A DNA stretch of 64,000 nucleotides from Lunularia cruciata (GCA_948567375.1 OX419756.1:30580333-30644332); one strand, 5' to 3'; positions 1 to 12,040 are shown, counted from the first letter of the stretch. Notes: generated from the letters alone by a model not told the origin. Made by a program: numbers and translations.

Positions 1-230
1 TTAACACATAGATGCAACACGTCCATCATTTTCCATAAGTTACAATCGGAAGTACCAAGGGTTTCTCAAATAAGGTGATCACATGTAGAAAATCCTATCC
101 AAAGCGTGAAGTAATGAATTGTGTGAAATGATGCTTGGGTAGAACTTGGACACAAAAACCCTAATGGTTTGGTGGAAGTGGATTTCATAGTCCATAAATT
201 CCATCCATCTCATTCATACTTTGATACCAA
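1..230 (-). mobile_element. Family B gypsy element, 5' leader piece
   Basis: Start of a family B element that reads leftward out of the window. The stretch matches the leader of the nested B element at about 36058-36287. Next to the LTR, positions 221-230 read on the minus strand as TTGGTATCAA, a primer-binding site for initiator tRNA-Met. Coding parts would lie left of base 1. Confidence 0.7.
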
Positions 231-650
231 TGTAAAAGACCAAGACAGAGAAATAGGAGAATGGAAGCTCACATTGGGACACTTGAATGGGGGAAAATCC
301 AAATGCCTAGCATGAGCTTTAGCTCTTGTGTTTATAGGGAGCATACAAGGCTCTTGAGAAGCTTCTCAAGAAGCTTCCTTGAGCTACTTTCTTGGAGTGC
401 AAGCCAAGTTAACCAAGAAGCTTCTCAAGAACTTTCTTTCTTGAAGCTGCCTACTTGGAGTGCAAGCTAAGCTAGTTGGAATCTTCTAGAAGCTTCCTTC
501 TAGAAACTACCTACTTGGGATGCAAGCTAAGCTAGTGGGAAGCTTCCTAAGAACCTTCTTAGATACTTCTAAAATATTCTAGGCTAATTTGTCCTATTCA
601 CTACTTTGTTAGCTTTTACTAACTTCATTACTAAACTCCATATTTTTATA
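231..650 (-). repeat. 5' LTR of the left-edge family B element
   Basis: Begins TGTAAAAGAC, like the LTRs at 31098 and 36288, and shares their GAAGCTTC-rich middle and reversed TATA region (about 330). It abuts a piece of the family D pol gene at 651, so this B element inserted into an old D copy. It has more mismatches than the nested B LTRs, and its end has decayed to an ATATTTTTATA-like string. Confidence 0.7.
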
Positions 651-2215
651 ATATTTCTCTCAATGCATATAGGAGGAGTTATTGAGGTCATAGATCCAAA
701 GAGTGGAGATAGTGGTACAATTTAGCAAGATATTCATGATGATATCTTAGTGATGGACTATCTTTGCATTGGTGTTGTGGGTAGCATAGTTGGTGCCAAA
801 GAGAAAGACCGTATTCTTCAGTGAGCTAGGCGGTTCAGATTGGAGGGCAGACACCTTATTTGTGTATGGGAGGATGGTAGAGTGTGAGTAGTACCACTTC
901 CATATAAGAGACCATACTTGAACCGTCATGCTCATAAGGAGCTAAGACAATTTGGAGTAAAGCGTACATATAGCTAACTCCAGAGTCATTATTTGTAGCG
1001 CGGTATGTAGACCAATATACAATAGTTTGTTACAAGATGTGTGGTCTGTGACCAAGTTAGAGCATCATTCAATGCTCTATGCCACAATTGCACCCATTAC
1101 CTATCATGGGATTGGGTTACAGCTGGAGTTTGGACTTTGATGGACCTTTACCGTTGATTGTGAGTCATCATTGGTATATTTTGGTGATGGTGGAACACTT
1201 ATCAAGTGGATTAAGTTGGTGACACTTCTTGACAAGTCCAATGAAGGGACAGCTTACTCATTCCTTGATCGGGTTCTCAATCATTTTGGTGCATCAGTTG
1301 AGGTTTTGACTGATCAAGGTATAGGATTCTTGGGGGAATTTCAAGTTTTGTGTGACAAGGCTTTGATTGATTAGCATACTACCTCTTGAGATCACCTTGA
1401 GGTAGATGGCTTAGCAGAGAGAGTGGTTCAAACAATGAAGAGAGGATTGCAGAAGTATGGTTTGCAAAGATGCCACTTTGGAGATTGGGATCTCGAATTA
1501 CCTTGGTTGGCCATGGGCTATCAGCTCAGCCGGCAAGCCTCCTTAGCATCCTTCTCTCCTTACTTTCTACTCTATGGATAAGATCCAAATTTACCTACAG
1601 CCATTCATCAAGATGTTATTGTATTGTTGGACTTAGATGATCTAGATGTATAGATTAGTGCATGTTCTCAACGGGCAGAGATCTTATAGAGAGTGATATC
1701 AATGGCCTTTGAGAACTTAGCGATTGCTCAACATGGGGATACCTTACATTATGCTACCATTTGAGGAGGAGGTTATAGATCCTCAATCCGTCAATATCAT
1801 CTAGGTGATTATGTATATCTATAGTAGACAACACTAATGGCACTTAATGTTTCTACATGCCACATTATCTTGAGAGTGCACAAGGTTTTTCCATCTAGAG
1901 TCCTTGTGTTGGAAGGACGTGATGGTGTTGTTTGGAAGGATCATGTGCACAATTGTGTGCCATGCCACCTCCCTAACATTGATGGTGCTATGGACACAAG
2001 CTTAGCAGTTGTGCGTATAGGCTTGCGGTGTATGTTATGTGGCTCTTCTGGTGGAGAAGCTATTATATTAGTGTGTAATAGTTGTTCAAGAGGATGGCAT
2101 ATGGCATGTATGACTCCTCCCCTCATGGTGGTTCCTTAGGGACAAGTGGTTATATCCTAGATGTACTTGACCGATAACTAGTTCATTCTTTATATGGTAT
2201 AGATTGCAGACAAGC
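651..2215 (+). pseudogene. pol remnant: integrase and C-terminal PHD finger
   Basis: Broken coding sequence, homologous to the last third of the pol block at 44645-47554. Readable pieces include the integrase core (1171-1374, containing a DQG-type second catalytic Asp region) and the linker with its DGVVWKDH string. At 2029-2113 a PHD-type finger starts in frame: Cys codons at 2029 and 2038, then Cys-x2-Cys, Trp-His and Cys. A CAG-to-TAG stop and a 1-base insertion break the last Cys pair. This copy matters because its first six zinc ligands are in one frame, which shows that the finger belongs to pol. Confidence 0.75.
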
Positions 2216-2335
2216 GACTAACGATGGGGCTCAATAGCACTCGGCCTCCTGATATTTTGCCCACCATAAGGTATACCATATATTTGGAATAAATGGCTAT
2301 TTGGAGTTAGAGGGACCTAACTGCCAGCTAGGGAG

Positions 2336-2979
2336 GCAATTACGGCACTTTAGAGTCCATGCATGACTTATGTGTGAGTTGTGCTTCTATAGTGTGTGAT
2401 GTTGACAACAATGTATGTTGTGTAGCAATGTATATACGCACAATAGCTTACACACCATTTGTAGCGTCACATCTAGATTGCTCAAACACTAGAGTAGTAG
2501 TGATAGTAGTTAGAGGTATTTTGGCAATTATTCATAGACTACTTTCCAACTGTCAGATTTTTGTTTTGGATATCGACTACATGGTGGGGCCCACCATCAA
2601 TTGCATCATTTGCATCGGGTGTGCCATCAGCAAGACCATTGGTGTGAGACCTAGATCAAAATCAGGAGTATACCTTGGGAGTGCAGCTCCAGAGAGCTCA
2701 TTTCTCTATTGTTGAGCCTTTGAGTTCCTAGCTAGAGTGGTCAGAAAGTTGACTAGCGTCACTTGGAGTCTCTTAGCTAGAGTGGATGTGATTTGACTAT
2801 ATTCAATACCTAGTTATTGGCAGATTATAGAATGACACATCAAGTACTAATCTAACTGGGTGTGATTTGAATTGTATAAATGATATGATTATTGTGACAC
2901 TTTAGAGACCATGCATGACTTATGTGTAATTGTGCTTCTATAGTGTGTGATGTTGACAACAATGTATATAAGCACAACA
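2336..2979 (+). repeat. Terminal array B1-A2-B2 of family D copy D3
   Basis: Block B (about 2336-2444), a 3-base joint, block A (about 2448-2888, with an internal deletion) and a second, shortened block B (about 2891-2979). A purine run, AGGGAGG, lies just before B1. The same order is seen at 43627-44381 in the young copy, so the array is a family trait and not a local accident. Confidence 0.7.
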
Positions 2980-5600
2980 ATGAATTGAAAGAAGAAAATA
3001 GTAATCATCATTGGTACTAATGTTTCACATAAAATCAAAGAATTTGTAATTAATGAGATGATCTAGATAATATGATAAGATATTCTATTATAAATAAATT
3101 TATGTTGGAATAGATTTTTCTCTCGGATAGGGTACCTTTTTTGGATATGGAAAGGAAAGATTTTAGGGCACTTTAAAGAAGATTGAACACTAAGTACACG
3201 TCAAATGAGAAAATCATTATCTAGTATTGTAGCTCACGAGTAAAAATGACATATAATTAGTAGAGATTTCCACCCGGAAGTAGTAATTGACAAAGTGTAG
3301 AAATAGCCTGTTCCAATTATGATCCTAAGATTAAAATAATTTAAAGAATTTTCCTAATGAACCTGACACCGAGAAATTTACACGAATATAGATGATAATT
3401 GTTGTTCTTCGTTTTATATATAAAAGAGATGGATGCATTGCATATCGTCTAAATAACTTGATCCACTTAAGTAGTCTATATATGCCAGGGTTCATGTCGA
3501 CTCCGCAATCCCTATACAAATCTCGAGACAAATATATTTAGACTTGAATATATACAATTAACATCTTTTGAGCTTAACATACTTGTCATTCATGTCATTT
3601 AATAAAAATGATCAAACTAGTCAGGATCCAGACTTCGGGACTTCGGGACCTTACTTTCTCATTATTTATACCTTGGGAATAGATCTAATAGTTTTGAAGC
3701 GAGATAACATATCCGTAGGTCTGGTTCAGTTTGCCATATACCGTCCCAAGAGTATTAAAAACGGTTCGCTTCAAGGATAATAACAATAATAAGAAATTAA
3801 TGGGTCGTGACGGTTGTCGAGGTGGAGTTATCCTCAAGAGGTCATCGTGTCGCGGCAGACCATAATAAAATTCATACACATTACATGACTTTAAAACAGG
3901 AAGAGGTAAACACATGGAGTCTTGGTCATGATACAAGTTTAAATATTGACTAACATCAGTCAAATAAGAGTTTACACCGCAGAATGCATACAATTCATAG
4001 ATTCAAGTTATCATCGATTCAAGTTTCTCTTTATAGTATACACTCATAATTTTTACCCAGCCTAATTTCGAAATCTTTTCAACCGGAAGTGATTGCCTTA
4101 AACAAGCTACATTGATGGGGTCTTGCTATTGCTTGATGTTCAAGAATATAATAATATTAAAGAGTAATTTCCATAATATAGAAAAAAATTATATTTAATA
4201 TGACAATACATATTACTATTCAAGATCCGTGATAGGAGACGATCACGGATCGTGTCCGTGTTCAAGTACCTACCAAGCTTTATGCGCTTGTCTTCTCAGG
4301 CAAAAACCTTTTGACTGAACAGCGGAGACCTGAATTTCAGAAGATTGGAACAAGTCCCGAGGAAAGATGTGTTTCTCTTAGGCGTAATCTACATTTGCAT
4401 GTCAATTACTGAAATATTTTTACGGACCTGCAAAGGATCGTAAGGCCGGAAGTGGGGGTACATTGATGGCTAAGTCGAACTTGCTTGGGCAGTTAAAAGT
4501 TAACCGTACGAAGTTCGACCACAAATTTTCGATTCTGCCGCAGCATGTTAGGTGATGGGACCAAACAGACAATTTTTTCTATTCTGTTGCATCATGTTAG
4601 GGCCCCATCCCCTAACATGATGCAACAGAATACTATTAACGACTCGGAGACTTATAACAATCTTGCAGTCACCATCCACTTGGTCGGCAAAGCGCAGAAG
4701 AGTGACAACTTGGAGCCGGTATTAGACGCAAGCAACCAATCAGAAACCGCCCTCACTACTATCCTTCGCGCGTCTTTAATCAGAAATGCAAAAGTAGTTT
4801 ATCGCAAACGTGGAAGCAGAAGAAAATTCTGCATGCAAAATCGTCACTGACAATCATCTGAAATAGATGAAGTGGAGATTCAGGACAATTTTGGCCAAGC
4901 GTTACCACACAACGATATTGAGTGGATCTTCCGGGAGAAGGTTGCATGGTTTGGAGATCCGAGGAAGAGCTGCGGGGAGACAAAGGATACCGTAGTAGAA
5001 AAGGAAGGATAGAATCGCACCGGGAAAGATTCCTCAAAGTGGATGGTCCTCGTCTGTCAGTCATTGAAACTCTTAATCGTCGATATATTTCTAGCTTAAC
5101 AAGGGTGTTGGAGGGGTGGTGATGAGAGAGAGAGGAAGAAAATGGAGAGATCGAGGAGAAATTTGGATTTTTTAGAATATATTAGTCTATATATTAGTCT
5201 ATATGAGTGAATAGTAAATTTTATTTTATTTTCAATTCTGGTTCCATTGGTATTTACATTGAAGGATATGGGGAATCTAATAGAAATATATAAAGATATT
5301 TAGGTCTTTTAGGATTTAGAATGAGTGGGAGTTGTTGGGGATTTTTAATCTAATTATTTTATTTTACTAATTTTAGTTTCGTTAGGATTTAATTTGAAAA
5401 TTATGGAAATATAAATTTTTTTTATGAGAATTTATAATATTTTAGTGTTTTGAGAATTAACATAATTAACATTGTGAGTAGGTTGTGATTTTGTAAGTAT
5501 GGAGAGCTCTTGAGAGTAGAAGTACATGTTATTATCATTATTCCTGTGCTAATTATGACTTCATTTTCCCATGTAAGGTTCTTTAGAAGGGCTCAGGATA
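2980..5600. other. Intergenic, no gene recognised
   Basis: AT-rich sequence without a convincing coding region; the longest open frames are about 100 codons and match nothing I know. A 10-bp inverted repeat around GATCCGTGAT lies near 4224-4251, and a perfect 23-bp hairpin is listed separately. Positions 5120-5160 are GA-rich. Confidence 0.5.
4580..4632. repeat. Perfect 23-bp hairpin with a direct repeat beside it
   Basis: Arms 4580-4602 and 4610-4632 are exact reverse complements around a 7-base loop. A third, imperfect copy of the arm lies directly upstream at 4533-4552 (TTCTGCCGCAGCATGTTAGG), in the same orientation as the left arm. It could be a small foldback, a miRNA-like precursor or a copy-and-invert mutation. 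No function is assigned. Confidence 0.8.
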
Positions 5601-6439
5601 CACCATACTTGATGTATCATTGACTCTTTACTTTGCAAGGGATAAAGACTCATGTGGAAAAGATGCACCAAGACTATAATTAGACTACTTGGGATGTTCA
5701 CGTGAGATTAGCAACCACATCAAGATCATTGACACTTGAGACTATAAATGCTTTGTCTAGCCTTTTGTTGACCACCCAAGGGATACAAATTCAAGTTTTG
5801 GAAGTGGTTAGCATCTAAAATGTGTTATATTTTGGGGTTATATTTGAGACCGGGCTCTCTTGTCCACACCTATTCCATAAGCTTCCATATGCATTCCTTA
5901 ATGAGGCTAGATAGGCTTTTGCTTACCACTTGATTGATTGGTTGATGATCCCATGGATGAGTTAGTGTGGTTCTTAATCCTCTTACTCCCATGATAACAT
6001 CTTTGCTATATTAGACGAGTGCATGTAAGACAAAGAGCAGTGGCAGCTAGATCTTGCAAATTCCAAAAAGGGGATTGGGCTACCCTACAAGAGGAGTCTA
6101 TATGGGCTGCACATCATAGGAGACAATTTTAAAAACAAGATATTGTGGATTTTACTCAACTATGATGCTGTAAGATATTGGTCAAGAAAAAGTGTATAAG
6201 AGAGTAGTGCGAGCATTACATCCTTTGTTTATGGCTAGTCTCATTGATGAGACTATCTCTTCCTTACACTTAATACATCTTGTTGCAAGAGAGAGAGGAC
6301 CATTAGAGGTCTTAGACTATCAACCTAAGCAGTTTTTATGTGTTGATAAACCACTTTTTTCACAAACACTATGCATTAACCCACACCGTTTGTAATAATA
6401 CATAGATAGCAAAAGAGTTAGTAGAATCAATGACGTATA
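5601..6439. other. Intergenic, unrecognised repeat-like DNA
   Basis: Stop-rich sequence with short open runs. It may be the upstream part of the reverse transcriptase remnant that follows, but I could not match any motif. Confidence 0.35.
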
Positions 6440-6800
6440 CCAAAAAGGAAATAGAACTAGCATAACTTAAGAATGTTAAGAATATCATAGAAGCATATAG
6501 GAAGCTTTAGGGAGAGAAACTTTGAGGAATCTTCTAAGGATTGAATAACTCATATGCCAAGTTGATGGTTAGCTTAACTTACACAATAAATAAATGGCTA
6601 GCTTAGCTTGCACTTTAAGAAAGAGGGCTTTGGGAAGGAATAGTCCTTGGAAGCTTCTTGAAAACTGTATACCTAAGTGGTCTATAAATGCCAAAGGCCA
6701 AAGCTCATGCTAGGCATTTAGAACTTCCCTCAATTGATAGTTTCAATGTATCTTTTGATCTTCCATTCTCTTTTTTTTCCTTGATCTTCTATACCTTTCC
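6440..6800 (+). repeat. Decayed family B LTR, sense orientation
   Basis: In reverse complement this resembles the B LTRs: a GAAGCTTC-type region, then CTATAAATG near 6682, then the CCAAAGCTCATGCTAGGCAT segment near 6697-6716. Both edges are eroded. I see no B coding sequence beside it, so a solo LTR or truncated element is likely. Confidence 0.6.
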
Positions 6801-6959
6801 TCAAAAGGTTTGTCAAGGATGGTATATAATCATCTTAAAGATTGCTTCTAGCCAAATGATCCCTCTAGTGGTTTTACTAAGCTGCTTCAAGTGTCTATAG
6901 CACTAGTGAGAGGGATATTCCTACATTAGTTAGTCAAGTGTTAGGTGCTGGTCGACTTC

Positions 6960-8245
6960 TCATGAAGGAGAAGGACATGGGGGCGTTAGATTAATTGCTA
7001 TTGGAGAGGTCATTTTGCATCTTGTTAGCTATAACACTATCCTTTAGCATCATTCTCACTTTCAACTACACCTTTTTCCATATCAGTTTGGAGTTGCTAC
7101 ATTTGGAGGTTGTAAGGTTATATCTCTAGGAATTAGAGCAGTCTTAGAGATCCACCCAAAGTCAATTCTTCCATAGGTGGATGTTGAGAATGATTTTCAG
7201 CATCTGACATGCATTTTATCTTTAGAGGGCTTAGGGAGACTGGTGGATCCTTGGTGAGTCTTGTTCCTTCTTTGTGGTCTTTTTACAATTCTTTGTTTTC
7301 CCATTATTACTAGCATAGTTTCTCATAAACGGGAGTCATTATCTTGGAGTCAATTGGTAGTACACAACAAGTGCATCCTTTAGGGGAGACCTTTATTTGT
7401 CTAGGCACACTTTAGAGCAGTCTATCTATTACTTTGGCCATGTTAAATTGTGTTTTCCCCTCATTTTTCCCAAATGATACATACATTGTGGGTCTAATAG
7501 ATCCGATTAGGTAGGCCTTTGACCATTTTAATGTTCCAAGGACAAGAGAACTCCCAAGAGAAAACATAGAAGAAGAAACACAAAGCTTCAGACTTAAAAC
7601 TCCGATGCTCCAAAGGAGCACCTTGTCTTTATTATATAGTAAAGAGGATTTCTTCAAAGGAAGCTCCACCCTTGGATCAAATACATGGATTGGTGACTTG
7701 TTAGTTAGCTCTACCTTTAGATTAGTTGCGCATGGGTAACATGTTGGTTTTTGTCCTATTTGATTGGTCAAACAAGCTTTGACTAGAGGAAATCTTTGGG
7801 GATCTTTTTGTAGGAATCTCAAAATTGCATGAGTAAGGTACCATTGGAAAGCTCTAGCCAAGATAAACAAAGGGGGAGGAAGGGCTAGCCTCTTACTCTC
7901 CCAAGGACCAAATTGGCACATTTTTGAGGCCTAATTCATCTATTTAGGCCTCTAGTATTGCTAGTATAACAACCTACCTTCTTTGCATGGTTCTCCTTTT
8001 TATGACCTTATCATATTTGAGAGCATTTGATAGAAGGATTAAAAGTGTCTTTGGTGATATAATTGGACCGAGGACATTTGAGTGTGTGACAAGGAATTTG
8101 GCACATAGTCAAACATCTCTACCAATCTTATGCGGAGGGGTAGGCTTATTATCTATGAAGGAGATGACACCTATAGCATTTTGGGGTAGTTGGGGCTCTC
8201 TTCGCACCTCTACTTTCCTCTCATTTTGTGGTTGCTAATAGGCCA
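6960..8245 (+). pseudogene. Reverse transcriptase remnant (non-LTR-like), split by a family C repeat
   Basis: Broken frames show recognisable reverse transcriptase order. Near 6987 is an RLIAIGEV-like block. Near 7085-7190 is QFGVATFGGC followed by a VDVEN-like segment. Near 7350-7400 a frame resembles QQGDPLG...PLFVLAHFRA, and near 7465-7480 is an eroded DDTY catalytic block. After the family C repeat, 8010-8220 resembles the LPIxCGGVGL...FWGSW tail of such proteins. Stops and frameshifts are frequent. The assignment rests on motif order recalled from plant non-LTR-type RT proteins. No complete element ends are visible. Confidence 0.5.
7528..7971 (+). repeat. Family C LTR-like repeat, copy 1
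   Basis: Shares the CCAAGGACAAGAG start region, the CCAAAGGAGCACC block and the TTTAGGCCTC end region with the copies at 41223-41965 and 54679-55265. The terminal part near TATTACA is shortened. It lies inside the reverse transcriptase remnant, so it is younger than that remnant. Confidence 0.7.
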
Positions 8246-9240
8246 ACCTTGGAGATATATGTGATTGAGGTGGAGCAGGGATCTTTCTTCTCTTGGGGTT
8301 ATTGTGGCAAACAAGAGATCTCATATCTTCAAATGCAGAAGAGGACCTTCCATCCTTTGCTTCTCTACCGTCCTATTGAACCAAAGGCTTGCAGTCTTCC
8401 TCGATGGATTGATAGTTTTAGCATACATGACATTCTCTCTTAGTTGATTCATCCATTCCTTGTGCTACTAGAGCATGTCTTTGCTCTTGCTCTGGCAAGG
8501 ATGCAAGCTCTTGGATCCTAGCTCAAATGTGCTTTAGTGCATTCCGACTCATACTCACTACTTTCTCTACAATGATGAGGTTTTGCACTCGGTCCGAGAT
8601 GATCAGATTACAATAGCAAATATTGTGGTTATGGACTCTACATATGATGCGATGTCGAAGGGAGTAATCACCCATCTTCTTGGATGGGTGGCAAGTAGAG
8701 CATCAATAGGCAAGGTCTCCAAGCATAGGGTATGAATAAGATCATCTCTTTGTTCCTCTAGCCTTGGAACTATATAGAGCTATGTATAAGGCATGTGACA
8801 CATTTGCCATGGATATGCAAGAGCATATCATTCTAGACGTAGAGAGTATCATTCTCACCTTCATATTTTACAATATATTTAGACAATGTGTATCCATTGC
8901 TCTACAAAGATGTGTGCAAAGATCCATAGAAGATCTATCACATTAGGTGATACTTTTCATATGCTTCAATTGTTTGTACACCATAGGACTTGCCTACTCA
9001 AATATCTTAGGTGGTGTAGAGTCTATTCCTCTTATTGCTAGTAATGGGACTTGGTCCCATTTCAATCACTATGTCTTATGTCTTGTCCTTGTACGACTTG
9101 ATGGAGTCTTGCCATCCTTCTTGTTTTCACAAGCAGTTGCCTTCTGCCTCCTATGTACACAAGAAAAAAGGCGACCGAAAAATGGAAAAATGAAGGATGG
9201 GAAGACCCCATCAAGCCGTACAAGGGAGAGACAAAAAAGG
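8246..9240. other. Intergenic, no gene recognised
   Basis: Open frames of 60-98 codons on the plus strand (for example 8947-9243) have no recognisable domain. They may be decayed transposon sequence continuing from the reverse transcriptase remnant. Confidence 0.35.
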
Positions 9241-10357
9241 TAACATGGGGCTAAACCCCAATAGAGTCTGTATGAGAAATCTACCCTACCGCACCTAAGA
9301 TACCCGAGCTATGCAAGTCTTACGGTCTACACACAACTGGAACATCCGAAGAAACATCACCTAATATGATTGCTCTCCTATGGATTGCACCAGCCACTGC
9401 CCTCTGTAGAGCAAGTGTACACAAGTGGGTGTAAAGCGCGGGATCAAAAGCGCTGCTTGTGACTGGCTGATTGGATTGGCTTGATTTTAGATTTGATTTG
9501 CCCGAAACGCAAATTTCCCAATTCACATTGTTGTTCCCAATTCATAAGGCCGATAAGTACAGTAATACACTTCCGATCGCGGGTGTAGACACGTTGGGGT
9601 GTAGACATTCTTACGCTCAGATTGCCCCGAAGTTTTGATCACTCATGGAAACACGCTGCTAGTGAGGCCCCCGCGCCTCCCTTTGCACTCGCACGTCCCC
9701 TCTCTGTCTTTATTGAAGCAAGCCGAGGGAAGAGAACGGCCGGGTATTTGGTGTTTGGCAATGTTTGCTGGTATGCATGAAAAATGAAGGCCACGTCGTC
9801 CTTTAAGCAGCATCGCTACAATACTCTAGACAACCGCACTCTTTGCCCCACAAAGCGCTCGGTCGCCAAACCTGCCCTACAAGTGGATACGCTGGCGCTC
9901 GCACTTGTTTCTTGAGCCCTCGTGACCGTCCACATATCACTTTGCGTCGCCCTTCTGTTCCAGGTAGCACGAGCATGACCCGGCTATTGCGTACGGTGGT
10001 TAACCGCAGGAAACAATCAGAACCACTGCTGCCTCCAAGCTGCAGAAACTCTTTAATATTAGGAGTTTTCTCGCGGTCGCTCACACATATTTCGGAAGTC
10101 CATCTCGTAGTGTTCGTTAATGCTTATAGCAACTATCCCGTATCTGAGAACGTCCGGTAGAGGATGAGCTACCGTAATACGAAGGACCTGTGAATACATC
10201 CTTCTAAGCCCTTTGTTTCTAAGGAATACTCATGGCAAGGAGCTCAGCAGTTTTGTCAACAAAATACGAATCACGCTCTTACACCCAATCTTAGATCCGT
10301 CTAACTTCTACATTGGATTTTAGGTACTCGTGGTCAAAGTAAACTACTACGCACCAA

Positions 10358-10418
10358 TTTTTCGGGATATTTTAAGAAGATATGCTATGAAGATATCTTC
10401 TTAAAATATCCCGAAAAA
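10358..10418. repeat. Perfect 26-bp hairpin
   Basis: Arms 10358-10383 and 10393-10418 are exact reverse complements with a 9-base loop, GCTATGAAG. It is AT-rich apart from a TTTTTCGGGATA core. It lies about 1 kb upstream of the desaturase transcription region. It could be a foldback, a small-RNA precursor or an insulator-like structure. Confidence 0.85.
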
Positions 10419-10539
10419 CTGGTAAATTGCTAAGTAAGAGCTTGTGGCAAGTCCTTTGAAGAAACATTAGGGGGTTTTATATTTGTTCCTACGGGCTGAT
10501 GGTGAATAAAAGAGTTGATTGAGTATCATAATTTTTGGA

Positions 10540-10695
10540 TGTTTGTAGATGATCATGAGTAATAACTGAGAGGATCCCAAAATTTATGTAATTTTTTCAA
10601 GAATCTTTGACATGAATAAATAAAGAATTTTACGAGTACTTGTAAATGATCATAAAAGTAATAATGGACAGAACCCACACATATTTCGAAGAATC
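10540..10695. repeat. Diverged two-copy tandem repeat
   Basis: Two units share the strings TGTA(G/A)ATGATCAT, AGTAATAA and AAGAATCTTTGAC at a spacing of about 100 bases. This is an old local duplication; no function is seen. Confidence 0.5.
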
Positions 10696-11330
10696 TTTGA
10701 CTTAATTTGGTTTTCTCCCTCAAGAAAAACAATCCACAAACGTTTCCGATCATCTCCGAAGATCACCCATAAAACCTTTTATGAGATCCCATATAACTTT
10801 TAAGGAATTCTCGTGAATACCCATGGTTGAAACCTCCTATTTTCAATATCCCCACCTGTTTTAGCAGAGAAGTTCCGAGGGAAAAGTAAGGATTTGGTCA
10901 AGTCTAGTTCCGGAGCAGCGGGTAATGAACTGTGTAAACGAAAGAGATAATTAATACATCTTGCAAGGAAACAGGGGTACTGCAGTACTCACTTGAGTCG
11001 ATCGACTTGAAGCAGGCCATCGTTTCATTTGCCTCTGACCCCACCAATACCTGAACGTCTGTCTGTCCCATTACGTCCCGTCCGTCGGTCCTGGGATGTG
11101 AGAGCACTGTAGGAAGTATGTCCGGCCAGATTCCTCTGCCCTCCAGCACATGATGCATAAATCTTGGGCCTGTTTAAAGCATGTCAGTCGCGGTGATTTC
11201 CATCACACTTCCCCCGGTTTGCCCTGCTAATCAGGCGCAGGAACAGAGAGGAAGGACAGGGCTGGTCTAAAAGACAGGCACCCCTCGGATCTGTAGTCAA
11301 TCATACAGAGAAGAGAAAGAGGGCGACGAG

Positions 11331-11462
11331 TGACTAGGCGGGCTGAGTGACACTCTCTCTCTGCAGTAGAGAGAGCGTCTGAGCTCCCAACGTCTCCACT
11401 TTTCTGCCATGTTTTGTGTTAGGGTCTGCCTTTGAACGTAGCGGCGGATGGTTTATCATCTG
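11331..11462 (+). promoter_or_regulatory. Putative 5' UTR exon 1 of the desaturase gene
   Basis: The stretch upstream of a good GT donor carries a CT-rich run (ACACTCTCTCTCTGCAG) typical of plant leader and start regions. It has two ATGs, at 11409 and 11448. The first opens an 8-codon upstream ORF. The second would cross the splice junction as a 15-codon ORF ending TAG at 11948-11950. The exact transcription start is not visible. Confidence 0.4.
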
Positions 11463-11917
11463 GTGAGTGATCTGGGCCTTTTCTTTGCTTGGCTGCATAT
11501 CGTAACCTCGTTACGCCTTATGCATTGTTATCGACTGGACATCAATCCCGAGATCCACTTTCATGGCATTTTCCTTGAGGTGAACTTATGACATTATTCA
11601 ACTCATTTAAGTGAATGCGTAAGGCGGTGGAGTCTCGCTGTCTAGCAGTTCGCACGTGCATTGAACAGGCTTGGATCATAAGTTTTATCATCCCGCTGGA
11701 CCTGGTCTTTAAGTAAAATGAACCTGAATCTCTATCATAATGTGTAAGTTCAAGATTTGTTCACTAGGCTGTTTGAGCAGGACCTCTGTAACGTAAGCTG
11801 TTTACAACTAGAAAATGGTGACATCATAAGGTAATCGGAGGACTTACGATTCATATGACAGTAACCTTGGCGATAGATTTCATTGTTTCTAACCTTTTGT
11901 TTTCTGTTGTTGTTCAG
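11463..11917 (+). other. Putative 5' UTR intron of the desaturase gene
   Basis: The donor CTG|GTGAGTG at 11463 and the acceptor TTCTGTTGTTGTTCAG|GAT at 11917 bracket about 455 bases that are T-rich toward the 3' side. The downstream exon has no ATG before the coding start. A single leader intron before an intronless coding region is the usual layout of plant FAD2 genes, and is unusual for the FAD3 type. Confidence 0.6.
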
Positions 11918-12040
11918 GATTCGAAATCTCTAATCGCGACCGTGTTTTAGACTGGCCCATTTTGACAGTTTACACGCCTGTTTCCCGATATTTTGGTTGT
12001 GACCTCCGGCGTGCTGAGATCCGAGGCGAAGACGGCCATA

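Larger units (their letters stand above)
651..2979 (+). mobile_element. Decayed 3' fragment of the methyltransferase-bearing gypsy element (family D, copy D3)
   Basis: Remnant of a family D element. It holds the end of pol (RNase H/integrase linker, integrase, PHD finger), a polypurine tract and the complete B-A-B terminal array. Compared with the young copy at 43627-53672, nearly all differences are C-to-T or G-to-A, including many CAG-to-TAG stops outside CpG. Its left side was cut by insertion of a family B element. Confidence 0.8.
9241..11330. other. Low-copy-looking upstream region of the desaturase gene
   Basis: More GC-rich than its left neighbour and free of families A-D. Open frames of 84-105 codons on both strands (9843-10160, 10904-11158) show no known motif. 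A perfect hairpin (10358-10418) and a diverged tandem duplication (10540-10695) are listed separately. No promoter box can be assigned with confidence. Confidence 0.45.

Noticed and set aside
9843-10160. 105-codon open frame as a gene
   Set aside because: No motif, overlaps an equally long frame on the other strand, and has no supporting context.
10904-11158. 84-codon minus-strand frame as a small divergent gene next to the desaturase
   Set aside because: No recognisable domain and no second exon in view; left as intergenic.
11993-12040. N-terminal extension of the desaturase by 16 codons from a TTG
   Set aside because: The codon is TTG, which is not a usual plant start; the first in-frame ATG is at 12041, and the extension does not resemble a plastid transit peptide.
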